Source: Cohnella laeviribosi DSM 21336 (GTDB taxonomy: Bacteria > Bacillota > Bacilli > Paenibacillales > Paenibacillaceae). Taken from it: a stretch of 64,000 bases of DNA. Below are positions 1 through 8,545 of this stretch, in pieces (position 1 is the stretch's first letter; every line of letters begins with the position of its first letter). The translations under genes and the position numbers were made by a program. The notes under the pieces were generated by a model, which worked only from the letters and a program-made list of their open reading frames with translations, was not told the origin of the DNA and searched no databases. The stretch covers positions 63,002 through 127,001 of the forward strand of contig NZ_KB899815.1 of the NCBI RefSeq assembly GCF_000378425.1, given 5' to 3'.

Positions 1-453
1 TACGATCCACCGCTGCCCTTCGCCGTCTTCATAGAAGGTGCCGTCCAGACATTCGCTGCCGGCGAGGGTGACCGCGCCGTCGCTGTGCGGACGGTAGGGC
101 CCCGCCGGATGGTCTGCGATCAGAATGCCGGTTCCGCGGTTTTCTCCGATGCCGCCTTTGAACGAGGCGAACATATAAAACTTGCCGTCGATCTCAAACA
201 CTTCCGGAGCCCAATAATGCCGCACGCCCCAAAATCCTTTAGGCGGCTGAAAGGCCGCATACGGCCCTGTCCACCGCTTCATGTCGTCGCTTACATAGAC
301 CTCGAACAGGGGGTCTTTGTCCCCGCAGCCGTCCGCGAAAGTCGTGCCGAACAAATAATATTTCCGCTCGGCTACGTACGGGAACACGAACGGATCGCGC
401 ATATGAATGTCGCCCGTATCCACCGTCTTGATCGTCCGAAAGCCTTTTTCCAT
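1..453 (-). CDS. Glycoside hydrolase family 43 enzyme, N-terminal part (cut by window edge)
   Basis: Open frame that starts with ATG at 453, after a GGAGGGG ribosome binding site, and runs off the left edge (151 codons seen). No signal peptide is visible, so the enzyme is probably cytoplasmic. The sequence HMRDPFVF near residue 17 has the DP of the GH43 catalytic base, and YWAPEVFEIDGKFYMF fits the WAPE/D blade motif of five-bladed propeller glycosidases. It is the last visible gene of the sugar operon and follows the GH2 gene by 24 bp. Members of GH43 cleave arabinosides, xylosides or galactosides; the substrate cannot be told because the acid residue lies outside the window. Confidence 0.8.
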   Translation of the reverse strand, partial: MEKGFRTIKTVDTGDIHMRDPFVFPYVAERKYYLFGTTFADGCGDKDPLFEVYVSDDMKRWTGPYAAFQPPKGFWGVRHYWAPEVFEIDGKFYMFASFKGGIGENRGTGILIADHPAGPYRPHSDGAVTLAGSECLDGTFYEDGEGQRWIV

Positions 454-477
454 ACGTTGTCCCCTCCCTGGCACCCG

Positions 478-2277
478 TTATTCCCGGATGACGGACGGAT
501 GCCACATGGCATTGATTTGCCGGATCGCCTCCAAATCGCATTTCGGCTTGCGATCATACGTCAGCAAACCGTTCACTTCCTGCTCTACATCCGTCAGCTG
601 GGTATAACAGAAACCGTGAAGGATGCCGGATGCGTAGACCGCCTCCAGCACACGGCGGTACTCCTTGACGAAATCTTCCTCCGTGCTTACGGACGTGTAG
701 CCCCAGCCTGCTTCCGAACCGATCTTGTACGCGATTCCGCCGAATTCCGTCAGCAGAATCGGCTCGCCCTGATGGCTGAAACCGTTGGCGTATACGCCTC
801 GAAGGGCCGGTTTGGACTGCAGAATTTGCTCTCTCGTCGCGATCGAGCGCTTGAATTCCTCGTATTTCGCGGTTTCGTCCGGCATTCCGTGGTTGTAGTT
901 GTGCACGGCGCAAATGTCGGAACGGGTCAGTTCCCAGCCGTCGTTGGAAACGACCAGTCGGGTCGGATCGAGCGAATGGATCAGGCTGTACATGGCCAGG
1001 CTGTGATGCTGCTGACGGCTGTCGCTGCGGACATGCGGGATGCCCCAGCTTTCGTTCAGGGGAACCCACACCAGAATGGACGGGTGGTTGAAATCGCGTT
1101 CGACGATTTCGATCCATTCCTTCGTCAATCGGGCCACGGCGTTATTGTTGAAGGACGGCGAAGAGGCACATTCGCCCCATACGATAAATCCCAATTTGTC
1201 CGCCCAGTACAGGAACCGCGGATCTTCCACCTTCTGATGTTTGCGGCAGCCGTTAAAACCCATGGCTTTGGCCAATTCGATATCTTTGCGAAGGTCTTCG
1301 TCGGCGGGCGCGGTTAACAATCCGTCCGGCCAATAGCCCTGGTCAAGGACAAGCTTTTGATAATAAGGCTTGTTGTTCAAATAGACCATGCCGTTTTCAA
1401 TATGCACTTTTCGCATGCCGAAATAAGAGCGTACGCTGTCCACCGTCCGTCCGTTTTGCCGCAGCGTGAACGCCGCGTCGAACAAATTCGGATTTTCGGG
1501 CGTCCACGTCCAGCCCTCATGATGAAATCCCGTCCGGAAAATTTCATGACCGAACAGGTTAAAGGACCTTTTGACGTAACGCTCATGTACCGTGATTCGG
1601 TCCTTCACCAGTGAACGGCCTTGAAACGAGATTTCAACGTCCAGTTCCGATCTCGCGGCGTTTCCCGCAAACTCGAACTCGATAGCGATGTCGCCGCGGT
1701 CGATATCCGGAAAAAATCTGACTTTTTCAAGATGGACGGCGTCAACCGGCTCCAGCCATACCGTCTGCCAAATGCCGGTTGTTCGCGTATACCAGATGCC
1801 GGCAGATTTTTCGACCCAGAACTGCTTTCCTCTCGGAATCGTCTCATCCGTCGAAGGGTCCTCCACCCGTACAACCACTTGTTCCTCCTGCCAGGTCAGC
1901 TCATCGGTGATATCGAATTGAAAAGGCGTATGCCCCCCTTCGTGCATGCCGACGTATTTTCCGTTTACGTAAACCCATGCCCGGTAATCGACGGCTCCGA
2001 AATGAAGCCATACCCTTTTGCCCTTCCAGGCAGGGTTGACGTTAAAATTCCGTTTGTACCATACCCAATCGTGGAAAGCCGCATCGTGAATGCCGCTGAG
2101 CGGGGATTGGTAGGCATACGGAACCTCGATCTTCCTCGAGAACTCCCTTCCGGTTTCGAACCATTTTTCCGCTGCGCCGACATTGTTGTCGTCAAACTCA
2201 AACTGCCAGGTTCCATTAAGGTTTTGCCATTCTTCCCGGACAAATTGCGGTCTCGGGTATTCGGTTCGCCCTGCCAT
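478..2277 (-). CDS. Glycoside hydrolase family 2 (beta-galactosidase/beta-glucuronidase type)
   Basis: Protein of 599 residues, near the short end for GH2. It has an N-terminal sugar-binding jelly-roll (about 1-180), an immunoglobulin-like domain (about 180-290) and a TIM barrel. LNESWG places the catalytic acid/base at about Glu409, and LLTEFGGIA places the nucleophile at about Glu511. There is no signal peptide, so it probably acts on oligosaccharides after import. The start at 2277 is chosen because AGGAGTGG sits 6 nt upstream; an in-frame ATG 14 codons earlier has no such site. It lies between two GH43 genes in the same operon, which suggests the set finishes breakdown of a branched plant or microbial glycan. 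The exact glycoside is unknown. Confidence 0.88.
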   Translation of the reverse strand: MAGRTEYPRPQFVREEWQNLNGTWQFEFDDNNVGAAEKWFETGREFSRKIEVPYAYQSPLSGIHDAAFHDWVWYKRNFNVNPAWKGKRVWLHFGAVDYRAWVYVNGKYVGMHEGGHTPFQFDITDELTWQEEQVVVRVEDPSTDETIPRGKQFWVEKSAGIWYTRTTGIWQTVWLEPVDAVHLEKVRFFPDIDRGDIAIEFEFAGNAARSELDVEISFQGRSLVKDRITVHERYVKRSFNLFGHEIFRTGFHHEGWTWTPENPNLFDAAFTLRQNGRTVDSVRSYFGMRKVHIENGMVYLNNKPYYQKLVLDQGYWPDGLLTAPADEDLRKDIELAKAMGFNGCRKHQKVEDPRFLYWADKLGFIVWGECASSPSFNNNAVARLTKEWIEIVERDFNHPSILVWVPLNESWGIPHVRSDSRQQHHSLAMYSLIHSLDPTRLVVSNDGWELTRSDICAVHNYNHGMPDETAKYEEFKRSIATREQILQSKPALRGVYANGFSHQGEPILLTEFGGIAYKIGSEAGWGYTSVSTEEDFVKEYRRVLEAVYASGILHGFCYTQLTDVEQEVNGLLTYDRKPKCDLEAIRQINAMWHPSVIRE

Positions 2278-2332
2278 GATACCACTCCTAATGGTTTCGT
2301 CTTTGGATTCTCTCTGCAAATTGTGATGTCTG

Positions 2333-3376
2333 TTATTTTTTCACATAGGGACCCGGCTTCGGCTTCGTTCCCGGTTCGCCGCTGGCGACCACCGGCCATC
2401 CGTCTTTCCAATCCAACGGGTCGATCATCATCGGCCGTTTGCTGGCCCCATTCATCAGAGTAGGATCGTTCGGGTCGATGGCATGGTAAACGATCCAATC
2501 TTGCCCGCGGTCATCCGTGATTACGGAGTTATGTCCGGGACCGATGAATTGCTTTCCGTTCTCGTCCGGTTCGGCGTTCGCCTGCAGCAGAATCGTGCCT
2601 CCGCCCGCCGTTAAATCGACGCCGTTTTTGTCCAGGTAAGGACCTTGAATCGATTTCGAGCGTCCGACTTTGACGTGATAGGTGCTGAAAGCTCCTTCGC
2701 AGCAGGAACCGCTGGAACCGAAGAAATAGTAGTAGCCGTCTCTCTTCACCAAATAGGGCGCTTCGTACTGAATGTCCGCAACCGGGAATTTGTCCCCTGC
2801 CGTCTTCAATCCATCCTCGGAAAGGCCGATTCCGAATATGCCGTGGAAACTTCCCCAGAGCAAGTACGCTTTGCCGTCATCATCCTCGTAATAAAAGGGA
2901 TCGATCGAATTGGAGACCCCGATTTCGTCGCTGTCGAACAATTTTCCGTGATCGGCAAACGGCCCTTCCGGCTTGTCTGCAGTGGCCACCCCGATGCCGG
3001 GATTCGGATCGCCCCACAGGGAAAACGAATAGTACAAATAATATCTTCCGTTCCGGTGAACGGAGATGTCCGGCGCCCACAATCCGCCGTCGGATTTCCA
3101 GGCCGGCTTGACGTCGAACGCGTCGCGCACGAATTCCCAATTTCGCAAATCCGAAGAGCGGATGACCGGAATGAGGTGGTTGATGCCGTCATCCCAGGTA
3201 TCCTCCGTGCCGTACGCATAATAGAGGCCATCCTTCGCCTTGATGATGGAAGGATCGGCAAATACGGGCTTGAACACGGGGTTTCGGTAGCCGGCCGGTT
3301 GCACTGTTTTCGAGCATCCGATGATCAGAAGCAGAAGCGTCGCAGCAACAAATGTAAACGTCGCGGCTTTCTTCAT
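2333..3376 (-). CDS. GH43-family lipoprotein, arabinanase/xylosidase type
   Basis: Protein of 347 residues. The N-terminus has a lysine pair, a hydrophobic stretch and the lipobox LIIGC, so it is probably tethered outside the membrane. GH43 propeller motifs are clear: VFADPS with the base Asp, WAPDIS, SNSIDPFYY with the middle Asp, YEAPYL with the acid Glu, and GPGHNSV with the His of the active-site floor. These resemble endo-arabinanase-like members (subfamily 5-like), but that placement is a judgement by eye. The gene starts 1 bp after the upstream permease stop codon. An extracellular anchored glycosidase beside an ABC importer is a typical make-and-import arrangement in Gram-positive bacteria. 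Confidence 0.88.
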   Translation of the reverse strand: MKKAATFTFVAATLLLLIIGCSKTVQPAGYRNPVFKPVFADPSIIKAKDGLYYAYGTEDTWDDGINHLIPVIRSSDLRNWEFVRDAFDVKPAWKSDGGLWAPDISVHRNGRYYLYYSFSLWGDPNPGIGVATADKPEGPFADHGKLFDSDEIGVSNSIDPFYYEDDDGKAYLLWGSFHGIFGIGLSEDGLKTAGDKFPVADIQYEAPYLVKRDGYYYFFGSSGSCCEGAFSTYHVKVGRSKSIQGPYLDKNGVDLTAGGGTILLQANAEPDENGKQFIGPGHNSVITDDRGQDWIVYHAIDPNDPTLMNGASKRPMMIDPLDWKDGWPVVASGEPGTKPKPGPYVKK

Positions 3377-3377
3377 C

Positions 3378-4214
3378 TCATTTGATCCCCGACTGCGTAA
3401 TCCCTCTGACAATCGCTTTTTGCGCAAGCAAAAACACAACCAGGACCGGGATCGTCGCGATCGTCGACAAAGCCATCAGCTTATTCGGGGAGTTCACATA
3501 GCTGCCTTGCGTCATCACGGCGATACCCGATGTCAGCGTCTGCATCGTATCGTTTCCGCCGGAAGCGTAGAATGGCCAGATATAATCGTTAAAAATCCCC
3601 ATGAAAGTCAGAACAGCCAATGTCGACAAAATGGATTTGGAAGACGGAAGCAGCACGGCATAGAAGATTTTCCATTTGTTCGCTCCATCGATGTGCGCCG
3701 CTTCCTCCAATTCTTTCGGAAAACCGCGGAAAAATTGATACAGCAGAAACACCCCGAACGCGGAAGAGGTAAACGGCAAATAAAACGCGTGATAGGTGCC
3801 GATCAGGCCCAAATCCTGGAACAGCACGTATTGGGGGACAAACCAGATGATTCCCGGAATCATCAGCGTGCTGAGAAACAAGGACAGCAGCCATTTTTTG
3901 AAAGGCACGTCCAGACGGGCCAGCCCGTAAGCGGCCAACGCGTCGACGGCCAGAACGATCAGGGTGCCGGCGACCGATACGAGCAAGGAGTTGTAGATCC
4001 ATCGCAGGATCGGCACATTCAGATCTCCTCCGCTCAAGGCATCGGTGTAGTTCACGATCGTCGGATCGTCCGGAATGAAGTTCAAATTCGGGAGAAACGC
4101 CTCTGCGTCCGATTTCAGGGAGATGGTGACCATCCAGATCACCGGGACGATAAAAAAGATTCCCAGAACGGTTGCGATCAAGATGAGACCTGCCTGTTTC
4201 GCTTTCGTCCCCAT
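3378..4214 (-). CDS. Carbohydrate ABC transporter permease (MalG/LacG type)
   Basis: Membrane protein of 278 residues with about six transmembrane helices. The cytoplasmic EAA loop reads EEAAHIDGANKWKIF, the contact site for the shared ATPase (MsmX-like) that is usually encoded elsewhere in Firmicutes; no ATPase gene is in this operon. A strong AAAGGAGG site precedes the ATG, and only 2 bp separate it from the partner permease. With the neighbouring permease and binding protein it forms a CUT1-type sugar importer, presumably for the oligosaccharide released by the GH43 lipoprotein. Confidence 0.92.
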   Translation of the reverse strand: MGTKAKQAGLILIATVLGIFFIVPVIWMVTISLKSDAEAFLPNLNFIPDDPTIVNYTDALSGGDLNVPILRWIYNSLLVSVAGTLIVLAVDALAAYGLARLDVPFKKWLLSLFLSTLMIPGIIWFVPQYVLFQDLGLIGTYHAFYLPFTSSAFGVFLLYQFFRGFPKELEEAAHIDGANKWKIFYAVLLPSSKSILSTLAVLTFMGIFNDYIWPFYASGGNDTMQTLTSGIAVMTQGSYVNSPNKLMALSTIATIPVLVVFLLAQKAIVRGITQSGIK

Positions 4215-4216
4215 CT

Positions 4217-5113
4217 TTACGCCTCCTTTCTGAACAACAGACGATATACGGCAGCGGAAACGATCATCATGATCAATCCCAGCAGAATCGCCATGGCGGA
4301 AGCGGCTCCTCCCTGATGCTGACCGTAAGCCACATCGAACACGTTCATAAGCATAACCGTTGTTTCGAAACCCGGACCGCCGCGGGTCATCAGGTTCGGC
4401 TGGGCAAAAACGTTAAACGAAGCGATGATCGTCATGACCATGACAACGGCCGTCACGTTTTTAATGGACGGGAGCGTGATCCGGGTCAGCCTGTTCCACG
4501 CGTTCGCGCCGTCCAGCTTGGCCGCTTCGTACAATTCTTCCGGCACTTCGTTCAAGCCGTTGATGAAGAGCATCATGTTGAAGCCGATCGTCCACCAGAT
4601 CGTGGAGACGACCAGCGCGATCCAAACCCAGGGAGTATCGGTGAACCACCCGATGTGCTGTTGATGATGAATATGGAGCTTATCCAGCATCAGGTTCAGG
4701 AAGCCGGAGTCTGTATCGAACACCCGCATCCAAATCGTCGCCATTACGGTTGCCGAAATGGCATACGGAATAAAGAAAATCGTCCGGAAAACGCCGCGTA
4801 CCCTGGCATTCAGCGAGTTGACGAGCAGGGCCAGCGCAAGGCCTACCAGAATCAAAAATGGTACGGAATAAACGACGAATTTGACGGTCCCCCACAACCC
4901 CCGGAAAAACGCGTCGTGGATATAGGTTCCTGGCGTGAAAATGTCGATGTAGTTTTGAAGCCCGACGAACTCGTGCGTGCCCAACATATCGTTGTTTTGC
5001 AAACTTAAAATGATTCCCGAGATCAGCGGATAGAGAAGAAAAACGCAAAAGCAAAGGAAATACGGGAGCACAAACAAACTGGATGTTAGTCTCGATCTCA
5101 AGCTCCCTTTCAT
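4217..5113 (-). CDS. Carbohydrate ABC transporter permease (MalF/LacF type)
   Basis: Membrane protein of 298 residues. It has a first helix at about 15-40, a further cluster of helices, and the EAA loop YEAAKLDGANAWNRL for ATPase docking. I chose the ATG at 5113 because AAGGGTGG lies 8 nt before it; a GTG four codons earlier is possible. It pairs with the downstream MalG-type permease and the upstream binding lipoprotein as a CUT1 sugar importer. Confidence 0.92.
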   Translation of the reverse strand: MKGSLRSRLTSSLFVLPYFLCFCVFLLYPLISGIILSLQNNDMLGTHEFVGLQNYIDIFTPGTYIHDAFFRGLWGTVKFVVYSVPFLILVGLALALLVNSLNARVRGVFRTIFFIPYAISATVMATIWMRVFDTDSGFLNLMLDKLHIHHQQHIGWFTDTPWVWIALVVSTIWWTIGFNMMLFINGLNEVPEELYEAAKLDGANAWNRLTRITLPSIKNVTAVVMVMTIIASFNVFAQPNLMTRGGPGFETTVMLMNVFDVAYGQHQGGAASAMAILLGLIMMIVSAAVYRLLFRKEA

Positions 5114-5175
5114 CCCGTTCACCACCCTTGATTTAGGATGGAGCGGGTCGCGCTCCCCCGCCCCACCGCGCTTTA

Positions 5176-6501
5176 TTATTTATTGGCTGCTGCGGCTTGC
5201 TCCGCTTTGGCCTGAGCTTCGTCGAGCGCTTTCTTCACGTCGCCGTCGTTCAGGAGCACGAGGTTGATTTGCTTCCAGAGCTCGCCTACGTACGAGCCCC
5301 AGTTCGGTACCGGCGGCGCGAAGTGAACGTAATCGAATTCTTTGGCCACCTCGGTTTGCTGGGTATTCAGTGCTTTGAACTCTTCGCTGTTCAGGACCGC
5401 CTTGGAGGCGACCGCCTGGCCGGATTTGGCCCAGTCGATCGAGTGGCCGGCGACGTATTTCAGGAAATCTCCGATCCCGTCCAGCTTGTTCGGGTCTGTC
5501 TGGGACTTCGGCACGACAAAGTTATGAGAACCCGCGAACACGCCCGGCTTGTCGAAGAATACCGGGATTGGAGCGACACCGTAGTTCAGCTTCGCTTTAT
5601 CCCACTGGTCTTTCATCCAGGGACCGTTGAACTGAATGGCGTTCTTGCCTTGCAGGAACAGCTTCACTTCTCCGTCCTGCGCGACTTTTTGGGGAGAAAC
5701 TTTGTGTTCGAAGATCAGGCTTTTTTCAAATTCGAGAGCGGCAACGGCTGCCGGCGTGTTCAAAGTCGGTTTGCCGTCGGCATCCGCCAAATCCGCGCCT
5801 TGCTGATAGACCAGGGATGGGAACAGGAACTGCTGCGGCCATTGGGTCGGCATGACGTAACCCCATTGTCCTTTGGAAGGGTCCGTCAGTTTCTTGGCGG
5901 CTGCAAGGAACTCTTCCTTGTTGGTCGGAGGAGCCGTAATCCCGGCAGCTTGGAACAGGTCTTTGTTGTAGTACATGATCAGCGGATGAATGTCGAGCGG
6001 AATGCCCATCCATTTGCCGTCGATGTTCGCATAGTCGACCGCGGCTTCGACATAGTCCGATTTCTGGATGCCTGCTTTGGCGGCAAGATCGTCCATCGGC
6101 AGAAGCAGATCTTTCTTCGCGTACGTCGGAATCGAATCCAGGTGCATGATCATGAAGTCAGGCATGTTTTTCTTCGTGCCGAACGCATTGTCGAGCAATT
6201 TGTAATAATCTCCGTTCGGCTGAATCTGGTATTTGACGAAGTATTTGTCCGATTGTTTGTTGTAGTTGTCCACGATGCTTTTCATGAAAGAACCGTCGGG
6301 ACCGGAAAACGGCGTCCAGAAGAGAAGCTCCGTTTTGCTTCCCGATTTGCCCCCCGAATTGTCTGAAGAAGCGGGAGCGGATCCGGATGCGGATGCCGAA
6401 GAGCCGTTCGATTCTTTTTTGCCGCCGCACGCCGCCAGCACCAGACTCATCACCAGTACCAGGATCGCTACCGTAAAACCAAAACGATTCAGTCTTTTCA
6501 T
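5176..6501 (-). CDS. Sugar-binding extracellular lipoprotein of ABC transporter
   Basis: Protein of 441 residues, the usual size of family 1 solute-binding proteins. It has an N-terminal signal with lipobox LAACGG, then a Ser/Ala/Gly linker (about 25-55), then the two-lobe binding protein starting LLFWTPFSGPDG. The ATG at 6501 is favoured over a TTG two codons earlier because the GAGG site is better spaced. It is the first transporter gene, 19 bp behind the regulator gene, so it is presumably transcribed from the regulator promoter at 7597-7625. The ligand is not evident; the linked GH2 and GH43 enzymes point to a plant cell wall type oligosaccharide. Confidence 0.92.
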   Translation of the reverse strand: MKRLNRFGFTVAILVLVMSLVLAACGGKKESNGSSASASGSAPASSDNSGGKSGSKTELLFWTPFSGPDGSFMKSIVDNYNKQSDKYFVKYQIQPNGDYYKLLDNAFGTKKNMPDFMIMHLDSIPTYAKKDLLLPMDDLAAKAGIQKSDYVEAAVDYANIDGKWMGIPLDIHPLIMYYNKDLFQAAGITAPPTNKEEFLAAAKKLTDPSKGQWGYVMPTQWPQQFLFPSLVYQQGADLADADGKPTLNTPAAVAALEFEKSLIFEHKVSPQKVAQDGEVKLFLQGKNAIQFNGPWMKDQWDKAKLNYGVAPIPVFFDKPGVFAGSHNFVVPKSQTDPNKLDGIGDFLKYVAGHSIDWAKSGQAVASKAVLNSEEFKALNTQQTEVAKEFDYVHFAPPVPNWGSYVGELWKQINLVLLNDGDVKKALDEAQAKAEQAAAANK

Positions 6502-6520
6502 GTCCAACCATCCTCTGCAC

Positions 6521-7498
6521 TTAATTAGGATCGTTTCGCCCCACGTAATCCAGTTTCATTTTCAAGTCTGTTTCATAGTTCCCGAATTTCCTGCCGAACA
6601 AATTCAGGCCTCCATCGTTTTTCGCGTCCGGCTTGATCCCGATTCTGACCGTCACGTACGGTTTGCCGTCCAATTCCAGTTCATCTACTGTTAAGGCGGA
6701 AATTCTTCTGCCGTCTATATACGAACCGTCGTGATGGACGCGCCACGTTTTCAAAAGCCCGTACTGCGTGTTTTCGGTGCCCCACCATTGCGGAGTCAGA
6801 ATGCCCCTCTCCCCACCGAAATCACCGGGACTTGTCCAGGTTCCCACCTCCTTTCCGTTAATCCACAAGGTGATATCCGATGGCCAATCCGGATTGTGGA
6901 GCGGAGCTTCCGAGCAAATTTCCATAGACAGCTCCAAGTTCCGGATCTGCGACCCTCTGGGCACGCGGTTCGGAAAACGGTATTCGAGGTAACCCCTTCG
7001 GAACCAAATCAACTGGGCGTTGATACGCTCCGGTTCGAAGAAAGAGCGCGGCTCATCCATTTCGCCGATGATGGAGTGCTCGCTCAAAATCCCGCAAGGA
7101 GCGGAACATTGCGAATCGACGAATTGCCCGATCGGAAGGGAAACGACAGCGCAGGTCTCGGAGGGCTCCGCCCGGAAATGCGCGAAATCGACCACGATCC
7201 GGCTGTAAACAGCGGAGCAAAGTTTCTGGGTGCCGCGGGTTCCCGGAACCATCTCCGTTTGAATCAGCCCGGCATCCTCCAGTTTCTTGATATTGATGGC
7301 CGCCGTGGAAGCCGGGATGCCGAATTTCTCCGAAATTTCAACCACATTCATGGAGCGGTGAAGAAGTTCTTTGAAAATCTTCACCCGCAATTCCGTTGAC
7401 AGCGCTTTCGCAATGTTGATGAATTCATCGATGTTCGTCGTCAAAGCGCGGTTCAATTTCTCGTGGTTCGAAAAATCCTGTTCGATTTTCATCCCCAT
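6521..7498 (-). CDS. ArsR-type HTH regulator with large C-terminal domain
   Basis: Protein of 325 residues. Residues about 20-95 form a winged helix typical of ArsR/SmtB-like factors (VVEISEKFGIPASTAAINIKKLEDAGLI). The remaining 220 residues, rich in Trp, Tyr and Gly (for example WWGTENTQYGLLKTW and GGLNLFGRKFGNYE), form a second domain that I cannot assign to a named family; they look beta-rich and could bind a sugar. Metal-site cysteines of classic ArsR are not in the usual helix. The start at 7498 is chosen because AGAAGGG sits just upstream; an in-frame ATG at 7522 has no ribosome site and overlaps an operator-like palindrome. It is the first gene of the glycan operon and probably its ligand-responsive repressor. 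Confidence 0.8.
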   Translation of the reverse strand: MGMKIEQDFSNHEKLNRALTTNIDEFINIAKALSTELRVKIFKELLHRSMNVVEISEKFGIPASTAAINIKKLEDAGLIQTEMVPGTRGTQKLCSAVYSRIVVDFAHFRAEPSETCAVVSLPIGQFVDSQCSAPCGILSEHSIIGEMDEPRSFFEPERINAQLIWFRRGYLEYRFPNRVPRGSQIRNLELSMEICSEAPLHNPDWPSDITLWINGKEVGTWTSPGDFGGERGILTPQWWGTENTQYGLLKTWRVHHDGSYIDGRRISALTVDELELDGKPYVTVRIGIKPDAKNDGGLNLFGRKFGNYETDLKMKLDYVGRNDPN

Positions 7499-7520
7499 AA
7501 CATCCCTTCTGCGTTTCTCC

Positions 7521-7543
7521 ATTTACAACAACAATAATTGTTT
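7521..7543. promoter_or_regulatory. Operator-like palindrome O1 (downstream of promoter)
   Basis: It contains the 13-nt palindrome AACAATAATTGTT at 7530-7542, preceded by TTTACAAC. It lies in the transcribed leader of the regulator gene, about 50-65 nt after the predicted start point. The same 13-mer occurs at 7661-7673. Assignment as the operator of the ArsR-type regulator is inference from position and repetition. Confidence 0.6.
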
Positions 7544-7596
7544 CACTGTTTATTAATTAGGTTATGGTACATGTATTCATGTTTGTAATCGCTTTT

Positions 7597-7625
7597 ATTA
7601 TATTAACCAACAATATTAATTGCAA
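7597..7625 (-). promoter_or_regulatory. Sigma-A promoter of the glycan operon
   Basis: On the minus strand, TTGCAA (7620-7625) and TATAAT (7597-7602) are separated by exactly 17 bp in a very AT-rich stretch. It reads into the ArsR-type regulator gene and the six genes behind it. No other good promoter was seen inside the operon. Confidence 0.8.
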
Positions 7626-7650
7626 CATAAAGCTTGAAATCGACAAACTT

Positions 7651-7686
7651 TTTTATTTACAACAATAATTGTTGTTGTAAATAAAA
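7651..7686. promoter_or_regulatory. Operator-like palindrome O2 (upstream of promoter)
   Basis: Perfect inverted repeat with 15-bp arms (7651-7665 and 7672-7686) around a 6-nt centre, including the same AACAATAATTGTT core as O1 (7661-7673). Its right arm also supplies the T tract of the neighbouring ycnI terminator on the minus strand. Probably a regulator binding site; not proven. Confidence 0.6.
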
Positions 7687-7725
7687 AAGACCGTCGAGAG
7701 AAAAATCATTTCCCTCGACGGTCTT
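7687..7725 (-). terminator. Intrinsic terminator of ycnI-like gene
   Basis: 12-bp perfect stem (7687-7698 with 7714-7725) and a 15-nt loop, followed on the minus strand by TTTTATTT. It lies 34 bp past the stop codon of the YcnI-like gene and insulates it from the glycan operon. Confidence 0.85.
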
Positions 7726-7759
7726 CCGATTAGAATATGAACGTTTACAACAGTCAACG

Positions 7760-8398
7760 TCACGCTTTCTTCCGGCGGATGACGGCGACCAGCGCAATCA
7801 GCGAAAGAAGAAGAGCTGCGGCCGAGAATACCATGGTGAGCATTTGCGTGGGGCTATCGCCGCTATCGTCCGCATCTGCGGCTTCGCCGGCTGCCGCTTC
7901 GTGGGAATCTCCGTGCCCGTGTCCGTCCGATTCGCCGGTCGAAGGCGTGACCGCGGTGACGGATGCCGGCGTGTCCGCGCCTTCGCCGCCGGTCCACTCC
8001 ACGACGCTTCCGTCGGAATACGTCTGGTAAGCCTTCCATACGAGCTCCGTAGCGTCGGCCGCCACCTTCCCCTGAAACCGGAATTCGCCGAACTCCGAAG
8101 CGCCCAGTCCCGCTCCGTCCGCTTTCCAGGTTACCGACACGATTTTGCCGTCGCCGTTCGTCTCCGTTTGATAGGTCCAGCCCGGCTTCGGTTCGAAGCG
8201 CAGCACTTCGACGCCTTCCGGCACGTCAAGCTTCACCTGCGTTGTAGCGGCTTCCTTCTCGGAAGGAACGCGGATCGAAAACACCTGGTAAGAGCCCTGC
8301 TCAGCCTCATTGGGCGACACGGTAACGTGCGCGCTGGCCGCCTGGGCGAAGCCGAAGACGAGAAACAGCGCGAAGATCAGGGACATGCTTTTTTTCAC
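7760..8398 (-). CDS. YcnI-family (DUF1775) copper-binding membrane-anchored protein, copy 1
   Basis: Protein of 212 residues. The signal peptide ends in AASA, leaving His24 as the first mature residue (HVTVSP). In characterised YcnI proteins this N-terminal His, with a nearby Glu and Trp, binds Cu(II). The conserved PGW and SVVEWTGG segments are present. A His/Asp-rich linker (GHGHGDSH) precedes one C-terminal transmembrane helix and an RRKK tail, so the domain sits outside the cell. The start is GTG with AAAGGG upstream. It follows the two-component genes and CopC-CopD in the same direction after a 147-bp gap that may hold its own promoter. A paralogue lies at 20398-21051. Confidence 0.9.
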   Translation of the reverse strand: MKKSMSLIFALFLVFGFAQAASAHVTVSPNEAEQGSYQVFSIRVPSEKEAATTQVKLDVPEGVEVLRFEPKPGWTYQTETNGDGKIVSVTWKADGAGLGASEFGEFRFQGKVAADATELVWKAYQTYSDGSVVEWTGGEGADTPASVTAVTPSTGESDGHGHGDSHEAAAGEAADADDSGDSPTQMLTMVFSAAALLLSLIALVAVIRRKKA

Positions 8399-8545
8399 TG
8401 AAGACCAACCCTTTCCGTCTTATTGCAGATGCCCACAGTATAAGGCTTCCGCAATCGCCGGACATGACCCCAAAGGGCTAATCCCCGGCCAAAATGTGTC
8501 CATATTAAGGCAATGCCGTCCATGCGTGCCAATGCGCCATGCCTC

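Noticed and set aside
7560-7690. AT-rich stretch as a replication origin or DnaA-box cluster
   Set aside because: The A/T richness is explained by a promoter, two palindromes and a terminator tail; no TTATCCACA boxes were found.
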